From Gammaproteobacteria bacterium (lineage in GTDB: Bacteria; Pseudomonadota; Gammaproteobacteria; Xanthomonadales; Wenzhouxiangellaceae): 64,000 nt of DNA. How positions within the stretch are numbered: position 1 is the first letter of the stretch; each line of letters opens with the position of its first letter. The stretch covers positions 62,001 through 126,000 of the forward strand of contig JAJFKX010000008.1 of NCBI GenBank assembly GCA_021772985.1. The letters run 5' to 3'. Below are positions 54,318-63,444 of the stretch, piece after piece. A model generated the notes under the pieces. The model was given only the letters and a program-made list of their open reading frames with translations. It was not told the origin of the DNA and ran no database searches. A program made the translations under genes and the position numbers.

Positions 54318-56408
54318 ATGTTCAATAACCATTATGTCTACCGCTGCCTGTTGCAGACCAGTCTTTGCATGACATTGGCTTGTCTGATGTTTGCCACTCA
54401 GGCGATCGGTGCCCAGGACTCAGACAACCCGGCGATATCTGACAAACTGGAAATGCTGGATATTTTTAACCTGGAATATGTATCTGATCCGCAAATTTCA
54501 CCCGATGGTCAGCAGGTGGTATATGTGCGTCATTTCAGTGATGTGATGACCGATCAGCAGCACAGTAATCTATGGTTGGTGGACTTTGAGGGAAAACAGT
54601 CCCGCCCGTTGACTACCGGCAACTACAGTGATGGCAGCCCAAGCTGGTCGCATGATGGTAACAAGATTATTTTCCGCTCTAATCGCAGCGGTAAACCGCA
54701 GCTGCATTTGCTGTGGCCGGATAGCCGGGAGAGTTTGCAGCTGACCAACACGGCGCACCCTCCTGGCGCTTTCGCCTGGTCGCATGATGATACGCAGATA
54801 GCTTTCAGCATGTTCGTGTCGCACAAACGTAAGCCAGTGATTAATATGCCAGCCAAGCCGGAAGGTGCTGAGTGGAATGCACCACCGATTTATATTGATG
54901 ACTTAAATTATCGCCGCGATGGTATTGGTTATTTGCCTCAGGGGCATCGCCAGTTATTTGTGCTACCGGTAGTGGGTGGTACGCCACGGCAACTGACGGT
55001 GGCGAATTATGATCATAATTCGCCGGTGTGGAGTGATGATGATCAGGCATTGCTGTTTGTCGCCAATCATCACCAGGACCGTGATTACAATCCACTGAAT
55101 TCAGAAATACACCGGCTGGAAATTGCCACCCGAGAGCTGACCACACTGACAGATCGTGCCGGTCCGGATACAGCGCCGACACCGTCACCGGACGGTAAAC
55201 AGATCGCGTATCTGGGTTTTGATGACCAGTATAAGGGTTATCAGAATTCTCGCTTGTATCTGATGCAGGCCGATGGCAATGATGTACGCCTGTTATCGGC
55301 CGGCTTCGAGCGTGCCATCGGCGGTATCCAATGGGATGGTCGTGGGCGTGGGTTGTATTTTCAATACACTGATCAAGGGCATGATTACATTGGTTACATT
55401 GACCTGAGCGGCAATACCAGAAAAGTGACAGGTGGACTTGGTGGGTTGTCGTTGGGACGGCCCTACAATGCCTCAACGTTCAGTGTATCCGGAAATGGCC
55501 GCTATGCGTATACCCAGGCAGATGCGACACATCCGGCCGATTTGGCGGTGGGTAGGGATGGTGATGACCTGCGGCTGACCCATTTGAATGATGATTTGTT
55601 TGGGCATAAGCACCTGGGTGAAGTAGAGGAAATCCGCTTCCAGTCGTCATTTGACAGCCTGGATTTACAGGGCTGGATCATCAAGCCCCCCGGTTTTAGT
55701 GCCGATCGTGAGTATCCGTTATTGCTGGAAATTCACGGTGGGCCATTCGCCAGTTACGGCAATGTATTCTCCACCGAACTGCAGCTGTTTGCTGCTGCAG
55801 GCTATGTGGTTTTTTATATGAATCCGCGCGGCAGTTCTGGTTATGGTGAGGCATTCGGCAACCAGATCGATAAGAACTATCCCAGCCAGGACTATGATGA
55901 TCTGATGTCAGGCGTCGATGCTGTGATTGAGCACGGTTATATAGATACAGAACAGTTGTTTGTCACCGGTGGCAGCGGCGGTGGAGTGCTCAGTTCCTGG
56001 ATCATTGGCAAAACCGATCGCTTCGCGGCAGCGGTGGTGGCCAAGCCGGTTATCAACTGGATGAGTTGGCTGCTGACGGCTGACTTACCGGCATTTGCTG
56101 CCAATTACTGGTTTGAAAAACTACCATGGGAAGATCCGCAAACCTATTTTGATCGTTCACCGTTGTCGTTGGTGGGTAATGTCAGTACACCGACCATGTT
56201 GTTGACCGGTGAGCAGGATCATCGCACACCGATACCCGAATCCGAGCAGTATTATACGGCGCTGAAACTGAATAAAGTCGATACCGCACTGGTACGAATT
56301 CCGGGTGCTTCACATGGCATTGCCAATCGACCCAGCAATCTGGTTGCCAAGGTGGCGGCAATTTTGAGCTGGTTTGACCGTTATCGGAGTGACCAACAAG
56401 ACCAGTAG
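54318..56408 (+). CDS. S9-family prolyl oligopeptidase-type peptidase, exported
   Basis: About 696 aa. Signal peptide (TLACLMFATQAIGAQD), then a WD40-like beta-propeller (PQISPDGQQVVYVRHFSD, SPSWSHDGNKIIFRSN, ..) in the first 430 residues and an alpha/beta hydrolase domain at the end. Catalytic residues: Ser553 in VTGGSGGGV, Asp in LTGEQDHRTP and His in PGASHGI. This layout is that of acylaminoacyl-/dipeptidyl-peptidase-like S9 enzymes that clip peptides in the periplasm. AGGAAA before the ATG at 54318 supports that start over 54288. Confidence 0.92.
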   Translation: MFNNHYVYRCLLQTSLCMTLACLMFATQAIGAQDSDNPAISDKLEMLDIFNLEYVSDPQISPDGQQVVYVRHFSDVMTDQQHSNLWLVDFEGKQSRPLTTGNYSDGSPSWSHDGNKIIFRSNRSGKPQLHLLWPDSRESLQLTNTAHPPGAFAWSHDDTQIAFSMFVSHKRKPVINMPAKPEGAEWNAPPIYIDDLNYRRDGIGYLPQGHRQLFVLPVVGGTPRQLTVANYDHNSPVWSDDDQALLFVANHHQDRDYNPLNSEIHRLEIATRELTTLTDRAGPDTAPTPSPDGKQIAYLGFDDQYKGYQNSRLYLMQADGNDVRLLSAGFERAIGGIQWDGRGRGLYFQYTDQGHDYIGYIDLSGNTRKVTGGLGGLSLGRPYNASTFSVSGNGRYAYTQADATHPADLAVGRDGDDLRLTHLNDDLFGHKHLGEVEEIRFQSSFDSLDLQGWIIKPPGFSADREYPLLLEIHGGPFASYGNVFSTELQLFAAAGYVVFYMNPRGSSGYGEAFGNQIDKNYPSQDYDDLMSGVDAVIEHGYIDTEQLFVTGGSGGGVLSSWIIGKTDRFAAAVVAKPVINWMSWLLTADLPAFAANYWFEKLPWEDPQTYFDRSPLSLVGNVSTPTMLLTGEQDHRTPIPESEQYYTALKLNKVDTALVRIPGASHGIANRPSNLVAKVAAILSWFDRYRSDQQDQ

Positions 56409-56884
56409 CTTAGTCGTTAATAAAACGCAATCAGTCTGATTCCGGTTTACCGGCCGAGCACCTGCGGAGCAGGGAGGTTTTTTCGTCAGGTTGAATTACA
56501 ATCGGCAAACAGATCTCCCTCGCCCCGGAGTTTCGTGAGTTTTTATGTGCTGTGACATCGGCGTGGTTTCGATATTAAGCACATCTGAGCTCAAATCAGC
56601 TACAGGATAAATGGATTAGAATTAGGATAATCTCAATGAGTGCAGGTAATGAAAAGTGATGATCAGGGCTTTGAGTATCGTAATAAAGATAACTGTTTTT
56701 CCATTTGATATCAGTTCTGCCCACCTATATTGCAGAAAACCCTGAAGATCCCCAGCAGGCATATGAAGTGACGGCCCTGCTCTGACCAATGAACAGGTTT
56801 GGCGTGTCTGAACCAGGACTACCCTCACCTCGTTTGCATTCCCATCCAAGCGTGTGGGAACGAGAAAATCTATCTCTGGATCCC
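56409..56884. other. Convergent intergenic region
   Basis: About 475 bp between the S9 peptidase and the convergent TPR-sulfotransferase gene. It includes CCTGC-GGA-GCAGG followed by GAGGTTTTTT (around 56462-56484), a plausible weak terminator for the S9 gene. A TTCCCA/TGGGAA inverted repeat lies near 56850. No convincing coding sequence. Confidence 0.5.
56839..56860. repeat. Inverted repeat of the GTTCCCAC-type
   Basis: TTCCCA (56839-56844) and TGGGAA (56855-56860), flanked by GCA and CGAG, form a short inverted repeat resembling dispersed REP-like repeats (GTTCCCACGC..GTGGGAAC) common in intergenic regions of many proteobacteria. Only one copy was seen in this window, so its class is uncertain. 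Confidence 0.4.
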
Positions 56885-58996
56885 TTAGGAAAATTCAGCG
56901 TAGTGCTGACCAGAACCTGATGGCGGACTCAGTAGTGGTTGTGTCAATGGCTCAATCATGCCATCAGTATCATCCCAGTCCAGGCCGAAATGTTCCAGCA
57001 GCAAGGTCAAGGTTGCTTGGGGGTTTTCCATCATCTGGGTGGAAGATATATCCAACCACGGCAGTTCCAACGCGTGTCGTGCCTGTTTAAGCAATGCCTG
57101 TTCATCCAGATACGTTTTGCGCATGACATCCAAATCTGAGTATCCACTCCAGCGCCAACTCATATGCAGGTCTTCAAGGTTGCTTTGCAGGTTGATGATG
57201 GTGGCATCCGGATACAGCCGCTGAATGGCGATCAGGCTGGATATTGGTAGCTGCATACTGTCCACAACCACATGCTGCGGTTCCTGACTTAGTGTGTTAA
57301 TGGCTTGCTTGCGATATTGATTACGAATCTGCAGCCATTGGTACTCAGCCAGTTGGCTGAGTTGTTCCGGATTGCGCGGCCAGGTAATCAAACCACGGCG
57401 ATCTATGCTGTTGGCATAGCGGTTGTTGTCCTCGTTGGCCTGATTGGGCCTGTCTCGGACTACACTGATATCCGGATGAAATGACAGAGCCTGGAGCAAC
57501 TGACTGCGTCCGCTACCCGGCCAGCCGATGATAAACACCGGTGACAGACGGTTTCGACCTGGTGGTTTCGGTGGCCAGGATAGCACTAGATCACGGTCGA
57601 ACAGCTGATCATCAGCCGCCAGGGTATCGTTGTCAGGAGCTGGTTCGGCAATGATATCCAGCATGCTGCTGCGTTGTTTGGGCAATTGCTCAAGTTGATC
57701 CCAGGCTTCTTTGTAGTTTCCCTGATCATGCAAAAGCCTGGCCTGCAAACGCAGTGCCGACTCCTGAATGTCAGACGGCAAGTTGCTGTTTTCCAGTAAT
57801 TGCTGTAATTGTTGGCTGGCCTGCTCAGGGTCACTTTCCAAATACGCCAGAGCCCTCAGCCAGGTTCCCGGTATGGAGGTTTGCGCAACTTGATCCAGGT
57901 GGTTCAGGAGTTGATGTGCTTGTTCTGAATCGTGTCGGGTGACGGCAACTTGTGCAGCCAGCAGAAAATCCGGATCTTCGGCGTCGATGAGTAGTTGCCG
58001 GGCAAGCTCAGAGGCTTTTGAATAGTGGGCTTGCGCTAAATAGAACCGGGCTAATTGACGCTTGCCTGTGCGGTCATTATCGGGCAGATCCTCCAGCTCA
58101 CCGCAAGCGGCTTCAGGTTGGCCGGTTTGTTGATACGCACTAGCCAGTAAATGATTGATTTGGGGTGCATCGGGCGTCAGTTTTTTCGCTCTCAGTAATA
58201 AATTAATGGCTTGGTGCGGATGCGCACCCCGCATATAAACACGCGCCATGTGATACAACAACTCTGGATTTTCGATACCGCGTTGCAATAACTCCCGCCA
58301 GGCATCCATGGCTCCCATCAAGTCGCCGGTCAGTTCCAGCGCCTGTCCTAACCACAACAGCAATAAAGGTTCATGCAGATAACGCTGATCATTCATCCCT
58401 TGTGCATTTTGGAAGCATTGCACTGCAAATCCAGCCTGCCCGCTGGCCATAAATGCGCGCCCAAGATGAGTCTGAATATAGATATCTTCAGGGTTTAATT
58501 CAGCCGCATTTTGCAAGTTGTTCAGTGCTTCATCGATTTGGTTTTTGGCCAATGCAATTACACCTAAATGCGCCATGGCTGTGGCTTTCACTTCAGGTTG
58601 ATCGTCAGCTGCGCGGACCGCGGCTTTAAGTTCCTGTTGTGCTTCATCCAATTGATTATTGGATAGCAGAGCATAACCTATGCCGATCCGTGAACGTGGC
58701 TCATTGGGCCGCAATTCGCTGGCTTTGCTATAACCTTTAATGGCTCTTGCTGCATCACCAATTCGCATATACAGGCCGCCTACAGCGTAGTGGTACAGAG
58801 CGTTATCCGGGTAGCTGTCTATGGCTTCACTGAGATAACCGATGGCATCTTGCCAGCGCTCCTGTTTTTGCCGGCACATACTCATCATATACAGCACTTC
58901 GTGGTTGCCGGGCTCGTCATCCAGCATCCTCTGGTAAAGTGCAAATGCGGCTTCGTAATTGCCGTCCTGATAATAATCCAGGGCTTGTTCAATCAT
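56885..58996 (-). CDS. TPR-containing sulfotransferase-family protein
   Basis: A 703-aa protein. Residues 1-450 are tetratricopeptide repeats (AFALYQRMLDDEPGNHEVLYMMSMCR..). The C-terminal part (about 480-700) is a sulfotransferase-like domain with the PAPS-binding P-loop-like FIIGWPGSGRSQL. It also has PQHVVVDSMQ, PDATIINLQSNLEDLHMSW and DWDD. The family transfers sulfate to proteins or carbohydrates, but the acceptor is unknown and the usual PRDPR motif is degenerate here, so activity is not assured. No signal peptide. It ends a five-gene operon; its start overlaps the upstream alpha/beta hydrolase gene by 8 bp. Confidence 0.85.
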   Translation of the reverse strand: MIEQALDYYQDGNYEAAFALYQRMLDDEPGNHEVLYMMSMCRQKQERWQDAIGYLSEAIDSYPDNALYHYAVGGLYMRIGDAARAIKGYSKASELRPNEPRSRIGIGYALLSNNQLDEAQQELKAAVRAADDQPEVKATAMAHLGVIALAKNQIDEALNNLQNAAELNPEDIYIQTHLGRAFMASGQAGFAVQCFQNAQGMNDQRYLHEPLLLLWLGQALELTGDLMGAMDAWRELLQRGIENPELLYHMARVYMRGAHPHQAINLLLRAKKLTPDAPQINHLLASAYQQTGQPEAACGELEDLPDNDRTGKRQLARFYLAQAHYSKASELARQLLIDAEDPDFLLAAQVAVTRHDSEQAHQLLNHLDQVAQTSIPGTWLRALAYLESDPEQASQQLQQLLENSNLPSDIQESALRLQARLLHDQGNYKEAWDQLEQLPKQRSSMLDIIAEPAPDNDTLAADDQLFDRDLVLSWPPKPPGRNRLSPVFIIGWPGSGRSQLLQALSFHPDISVVRDRPNQANEDNNRYANSIDRRGLITWPRNPEQLSQLAEYQWLQIRNQYRKQAINTLSQEPQHVVVDSMQLPISSLIAIQRLYPDATIINLQSNLEDLHMSWRWSGYSDLDVMRKTYLDEQALLKQARHALELPWLDISSTQMMENPQATLTLLLEHFGLDWDDTDGMIEPLTQPLLSPPSGSGQHYAEFS

Positions 58997-59996
58997 GTTT
59001 GTGTTTCAATTCTATCTTAGCGTTGATTCGACTGACTAACTCTTGCTCCAGCCAACTGGCCAAACTCCAGTCCTGGATAAACCCGCAATGACCGCCATGA
59101 TCATGTACTTCGATATCCAGATTGGGGTTGTTGGGCAATAATGCAAAATCTGAGACTGGAATAATCGGATCGTCTTTAGCGGTAATTATGGTGGTTGGAA
59201 TTTTCAGCTCGTCCAGATAATCCCCATCAATCGAATAGCCACGGAAATATTTGTCAACTTCATTGTATTCCGTATAGCGTTCCACCAGGTTTTCTGTCAT
59301 GGCATGCAGACTGCGCATTTTGGACCAGCTATCGAAGTTATATTGATCAGGGAACAGTTCAGCCTTTTTATGCAGGGAGTCGCGCCATTTCCGGATAAAG
59401 TATTTTTGGTAAATAAAAAACCCCTGCTCCATTGCATCCATTACATTGCGTGGCACTATCACCGGACTGATCGCAAATGTATGGCTGGGTGGTGCCGGGA
59501 AACTATGCGCGATGTTGCTAACCCGCAGGGCGAAATTACCGCCCAGTGAAAAACCCACATAAAAAACAGGAACCGCGCTATCGGTAGTCAGAATTTTGAC
59601 CGCATCGGCAACCTCATCCAATCGGCAGGAGTGGAATAACCCGCTATTTAAGTAATGTGAAGTGCCATGATCACGAAAATTTATGCGGATGGTTTCACAA
59701 CCGGCCTGCCACAAGGCATTACCAACTGCCATCAGATAACTTGAATCAACACTACCTTCCCAACCATGTAACAAAATCACCCTGGCTCTGGGGGTGCCAT
59801 TGCGGGCCAGTGTGCGCTTGGCTAACAGCCGTGGGCCTTTGGGTGTGGTGACAATCTCAAACTGACTATGTGCTTGATAAGACTTCACCCGGTTTTTGAT
59901 GCGCCAGCGGCGCGGTGGGCTGCTGACCAACATTGACTGGATATGTCGGTTGCGCAAAACCCAGGATGGTTTGAATTGAATTGGTGTCGATGTCAT
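58989..59996 (-). CDS. YheT-type alpha/beta hydrolase
   Basis: The 335-aa alpha/beta hydrolase belongs to the YheT/ABHD1-3-like family: RNRHIQSML near the N-terminus, oxyanion region LLHGWEGS, nucleophile Ser in FYVGFSLGGNFALR, Asp in TAKDDPIIP and His in HGGHCGF. Probably a lipid-acting esterase. Starts 4 bp inside the end of plsC and overlaps the TPR-sulfotransferase gene by 8 bp. Confidence 0.93.
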   Translation of the reverse strand: MTSTPIQFKPSWVLRNRHIQSMLVSSPPRRWRIKNRVKSYQAHSQFEIVTTPKGPRLLAKRTLARNGTPRARVILLHGWEGSVDSSYLMAVGNALWQAGCETIRINFRDHGTSHYLNSGLFHSCRLDEVADAVKILTTDSAVPVFYVGFSLGGNFALRVSNIAHSFPAPPSHTFAISPVIVPRNVMDAMEQGFFIYQKYFIRKWRDSLHKKAELFPDQYNFDSWSKMRSLHAMTENLVERYTEYNEVDKYFRGYSIDGDYLDELKIPTTIITAKDDPIIPVSDFALLPNNPNLDIEVHDHGGHCGFIQDWSLASWLEQELVSRINAKIELKHKHD

Positions 59997-60781
59997 ACAG
60001 GCCGCTCACGTCTGGCAAGATCATGGTCGAGCACATTATCAGGATCGTAACAGGCGCGCACTAGTTTTTCTGATTGCATGGCCAGTTGGCGACGCTGTGT
60101 ATTCGTTTTTGTCGTTATCGATGGCAATACGTTGATCTGGGCCACAGTAACCGGTGCTGTCAATAAGCGGAAAAAGCTTAAAGCAAAGTTTTCATTTGGC
60201 TTAAATCGTGAGCGCTGTGAAAGTGAACCGTCTTCCAGGTAGCGAATGGCGATTGGCTGTACCCGTACCTGGTTGGCGATGGCGGGGGCAAACATAATGC
60301 CATGAAAGTGACCAACACCTGGAACCAAAGGTACGCCTGCTTCAGGAAAAATAAGCACAATTTTGCCATTGGCAAAAGCCTGATGGATACTATCTCGTGC
60401 CTGTTTCGAAGATTCGCTGTTGCCACGTTTTATAAACAGTGTTCCGGCTGCCGCTACCAGGGTGCCGATTAACGGCCAGGATCGGATTTCCTGTTTGGCC
60501 ACAAATGACATCGGTTCAATGCTTAGCAATGCGATCACATCCTGCCAGGACTGATGATTGGCTACCACCAGCAAAGGGCCATCAGGTAATTCGCCAAGTG
60601 TAGTAACACGCAAACCAAAAAGTAAACAGGTCAGTCTGGCCCAGGAACGTGTCGCATATTGTGCCAGTGTATATTGACCCAGCCGGATACGATGGCCCAG
60701 TGGATTGCAAAATAGCAGCGACAACAGACTAGTGATTAGCTGAGCCATTAATAGCGGCAAACGATATAAAAGACGCCACAT
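59993..60781 (-). CDS. PlsC-type 1-acyl-glycerol-3-phosphate acyltransferase
   Basis: This 262-aa inner-membrane acyltransferase adds the second acyl chain in phospholipid synthesis. Catalytic motif NHQSWQD (NHx4D), then FIKRGN, FPEAGVP and the substrate-binding end QPIAIRY. Hydrophobic N-terminus of about 45 residues. It lies between a hotdog thioesterase and YheT in one transcription unit, suggesting a lipid-remodelling operon. Confidence 0.93.
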   Translation of the reverse strand: MWRLLYRLPLLMAQLITSLLSLLFCNPLGHRIRLGQYTLAQYATRSWARLTCLLFGLRVTTLGELPDGPLLVVANHQSWQDVIALLSIEPMSFVAKQEIRSWPLIGTLVAAAGTLFIKRGNSESSKQARDSIHQAFANGKIVLIFPEAGVPLVPGVGHFHGIMFAPAIANQVRVQPIAIRYLEDGSLSQRSRFKPNENFALSFFRLLTAPVTVAQINVLPSITTKTNTQRRQLAMQSEKLVRACYDPDNVLDHDLARRERPV

Positions 60782-60793
60782 GGTTTATTTGGC

Positions 60794-61240
60794 TCAGTGG
60801 CCTGCTACAATTGCTGTGGTTAATCGCCCAACACTGATCAGTTGATGTTTACTGTTATGAATCCGGACATCCCAGACATGCGTGCTCCGACCAACGTGTA
60901 ATGCAGTAACGGTACCGATAACCTTACCTTCGGTAATGCCACGGACATGGTTAGCATTGATCTCGATGCCGACCGCGCGTTGCCCGGTACTGGCTACCAG
61001 TAGATAGGAAGCGACGCTGCCCAGTGTTTCGATCATAGCGGCAGAAGCGCCACCATGTAATAGCCCATAGGGTTGATGCGTGCGCTCATCCACTGGTAAT
61101 TCAGCTTGCAGGAAATTTGTTCCGATTGCAGTGAACTGTAACCCAATCAGAGCATTCAGAGTTTTCTCACTGGAGCGATTCAAATTGCTCAAGGTGGCGC
61201 CGGTCAAGGCAAGGTTATTAGCAGGGTTGATGTTTGTCAT
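60794..61240 (-). CDS. Hotdog-fold thioesterase (PaaI/YbdB family)
   Basis: This 148-aa acyl-CoA thioesterase has the hotdog motifs PYGLLHGGASAAMIETLGSVA (with HGG) and VGIEINANHVR, and THVWDVRI. It belongs with EntH/MenI/PaaI-type proteins; substrate not determinable. It is 12 bp upstream of the PlsC gene and 9 bp downstream of the DUF2007-like gene. Confidence 0.92.
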   Translation of the reverse strand: MTNINPANNLALTGATLSNLNRSSEKTLNALIGLQFTAIGTNFLQAELPVDERTHQPYGLLHGGASAAMIETLGSVASYLLVASTGQRAVGIEINANHVRGITEGKVIGTVTALHVGRSTHVWDVRIHNSKHQLISVGRLTTAIVAGH

Positions 61241-61249
61241 ATTGTATTA

Positions 61250-61597
61250 TCAGCAATCAGGTTGTTCAGCAGGCGCCGATTCACCACATTGCCAGCAGCT
61301 TTTAAAGCTGCTGCCATTGTGTTCATTGCAGTTGGAACAATGCCAGTCAAACTCAGTTTCAGTAGAATCGGATTGTAACTTTTCCTGGTGTTGTTTGAGT
61401 ATCAGTCTGGCTTGTTCCGCCTGTTCGTCCGGGACCCAAACTGAAGGTGCGGCGCCTTCACTATAGAGAACCTCAACTGCAACCGCCCACAAATCCATTT
61501 GCCGCAATTGGACACTTAAGTCGGCCGCTTCCAACGCTATTTTGGCCAGACCTGCATGTAAAGGATTTTCTGCGACCAATACTTTGCTCCAACCCAT
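61250..61597 (-). CDS. DUF2007-like protein with C-terminal zinc ribbon
   Basis: About 115 aa. The N-terminal part (KVLVAENPLHAGLAKIALEAADLSVQLRQ) resembles the prokaryotic signal-transducing (DUF2007) fold. The C-terminal part has a four-cysteine zinc-ribbon-like motif CSNC..CWQC. Frame is open to 61651, but the ATG at 61597 is better placed after a GGAT site and gives the expected DUF2007 start. It is the first gene of the five-gene minus-strand operon. Function unknown. Confidence 0.75.
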   Translation of the reverse strand: MGWSKVLVAENPLHAGLAKIALEAADLSVQLRQMDLWAVAVEVLYSEGAAPSVWVPDEQAEQARLILKQHQEKLQSDSTETEFDWHCSNCNEHNGSSFKSCWQCGESAPAEQPDC

Positions 61598-61843
61598 GAT
61601 ATATCCAACCAAATCAACTGTTGTCAAGGATATCAAAGAGCAGGCCTGCATATGCTACCGGTTAGTTGAGTTTGTACGCTGATCAGTGGTCTTTTGTGTT
61701 TATGTGCATACCCGGGTTAGGTTATCGGAACAATTGGTTAAGTTGAACAAACGCCGAATAAGCTGCTACCAAGTCGGGCGTATTGCTGGAAAACGTCAGC
61801 AAGGTGCTCCATATACAATGGTTTCAGATCAAGAAAGCCGGTT

Positions 61844-62857
61844 ATGACGCATACCGTTACAATCCAATCCAGTGGCACCCGTTTTGAAGTGAATGAAGGT
61901 GAGAGTGTGCTCGCCGCCGCATTGCGACAGGGCGTTATGCTGTCATATTCATGTCGCAATGGGACTTGTGCAAGTTGTCATGGACAAGTATTGGAGGGTG
62001 CGATCAGTTATCCGTTGCTGCCGCCGAATGCGCTGAGTGATGAACAGCAACAGCAGGGCGAAGCATTATTCTGTCAGGCAGTTCCGGCATCTGATTTGCT
62101 GATCCAGGCACGTGAGATTGATGCGGTGCGAGATTTGCCGGTACGCATGCTGCCTGCGCGAATCCAGGAAAAGGTATTGTTATCACCAACGGTTGCCCGT
62201 TTGCGTATGACTTTGCCCAAAGGCCAGCGCCTGCAGTTTCTAGCCGGACAATATGTGGATATTTTACTGCAGGGTGGCAAACGTCGGGCATTTTCACTGG
62301 CCTCGGCGCCACATTATGAGGATTACCTCGAGCTGCACGTGCGCTATGTGGAAGGGGGCGATTTTACCGAATATGTTTTTAATGAAATGCCTGAACGGGC
62401 CATCATTCGTTTTGAAGGGCCATTGGGCACATTTTTTCTTCGTGAAGACAGTCAGCGTCCAATATTGATGATGGCCGGTGGCACCGGCTTTGCGCCACTT
62501 AAGGCGATGCTCGAACATCTCTACCAAGCGGGTAACAAACGTCAGGTGCATTTATTTTGGGGTGCACGAAACCTCGCTGAGTTGTACCAGCACGAAACTG
62601 CAGTTGGATGGAACGAACGGCATCAAAATTTGCAATATACCGGGGTATTGTCCGAGCCGGAAGAAGTTGACGATTGGAAGGGCGCTACCGGCTGGGTACA
62701 CCAGGCGCTGTTAAATGAATACCCGAATCTTAAGAATTATGACGTTTACATGAGCGGACCACCGGCCATGATTGATGCGGCCCGACATGCTTTTCTGGAG
62801 AAAGGCTTGCCGGAAGAACAGTTGTTTTATGATTCATTTGATTTTGCTCCACGTTGA
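61844..62857 (+). CDS. 2Fe-2S flavoprotein reductase (CDP-6-deoxy-delta-3,4-glucoseen reductase-like)
   Basis: A 337-aa NAD(P)H-dependent electron-transfer flavoprotein. The N-terminal plant-type 2Fe-2S domain has cysteines in SYSCRNGTCASCHG (three) and FCQAV (fourth). The FAD domain carries RRAFSLASAP and the NAD domain has MMAGGTGFAPLKAML and YMSGPPAMIDAAR. It resembles the AscD-like reductase widely present in xanthomonads and other gammaproteobacteria, where its role outside dideoxysugar synthesis is unclear. No dehydratase or aminotransferase partner is nearby, so a general oxygenase- or UbiD-linked reductase role is equally possible. Confidence 0.9.
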   Translation: MTHTVTIQSSGTRFEVNEGESVLAAALRQGVMLSYSCRNGTCASCHGQVLEGAISYPLLPPNALSDEQQQQGEALFCQAVPASDLLIQAREIDAVRDLPVRMLPARIQEKVLLSPTVARLRMTLPKGQRLQFLAGQYVDILLQGGKRRAFSLASAPHYEDYLELHVRYVEGGDFTEYVFNEMPERAIIRFEGPLGTFFLREDSQRPILMMAGGTGFAPLKAMLEHLYQAGNKRQVHLFWGARNLAELYQHETAVGWNERHQNLQYTGVLSEPEEVDDWKGATGWVHQALLNEYPNLKNYDVYMSGPPAMIDAARHAFLEKGLPEEQLFYDSFDFAPR

Positions 62858-63027
62858 TATAGTCAGCAGGTTGTGTGTTTCACACATCTACATCAAGCCT
62901 GGTAAAGCGCGGATCACAGGATTTATCTGAGATATTTGCCGGTATCGAAACGGTAAACAACCGCACTAAGTTGTAAGATCAAACTCCAATAATCTGGTTA
63001 ATTACGATTGGTCTGGTGGGAGTCGAA

Positions 63028-63342
63028 ATGAAAAGCTTGATATTAATTGTTTCATTAGTTGCATCGCTAAGCGCACGGGGTGCTGAATTTGATTATCAAA
63101 CCATTGCTGAACGTCATTCCGGGCATGCATTGCAGGCAGATGCAGTGGCGGAAGCAGTCATGCAAGGTGAATGCCTGGTTGGTTTAAAAGCATTGAATTT
63201 CAAGAAAAGAGACGATTTTGATCCGATCGCAGAGTGGACATCGTTTCGTTCAATTTCATTGCTGGAGCAGTTCCCTCCCTGTCAAGTATTGATCATGATG
63301 GAAGTAGCACAACGGCATGTCCGGGCGGATCAACCTGAATAA
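63028..63342 (+). CDS. Small exported protein of unknown function
   Basis: About 104 aa. GGGAG lies 5 nt before the ATG at 63028. Signal peptide SLILIVSLVASLSARG, then a mature part of about 85 residues with two cysteines (GECLVG, PPCQVL) and an amphipathic end. Not recognised. It is 170 bp after the flavoprotein gene and 100 bp before the next start. Confidence 0.7.
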   Translation: MKSLILIVSLVASLSARGAEFDYQTIAERHSGHALQADAVAEAVMQGECLVGLKALNFKKRDDFDPIAEWTSFRSISLLEQFPPCQVLIMMEVAQRHVRADQPE

Positions 63343-63444
63343 CAGCGATATCAGCTGCTGATGGATATATGACCTTTGGCAGTCGTGTAGGGTGTTATCT
63401 ATGTTAGGCTCGTTTTTAAGCAGTGATCTAATCCGGAGTTGAGC

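Noticed and set aside
54841-55476. Minus-strand 211-aa frame inside the S9 peptidase
   Set aside because: Low-complexity His/Asn-rich shadow of the propeller coding region.
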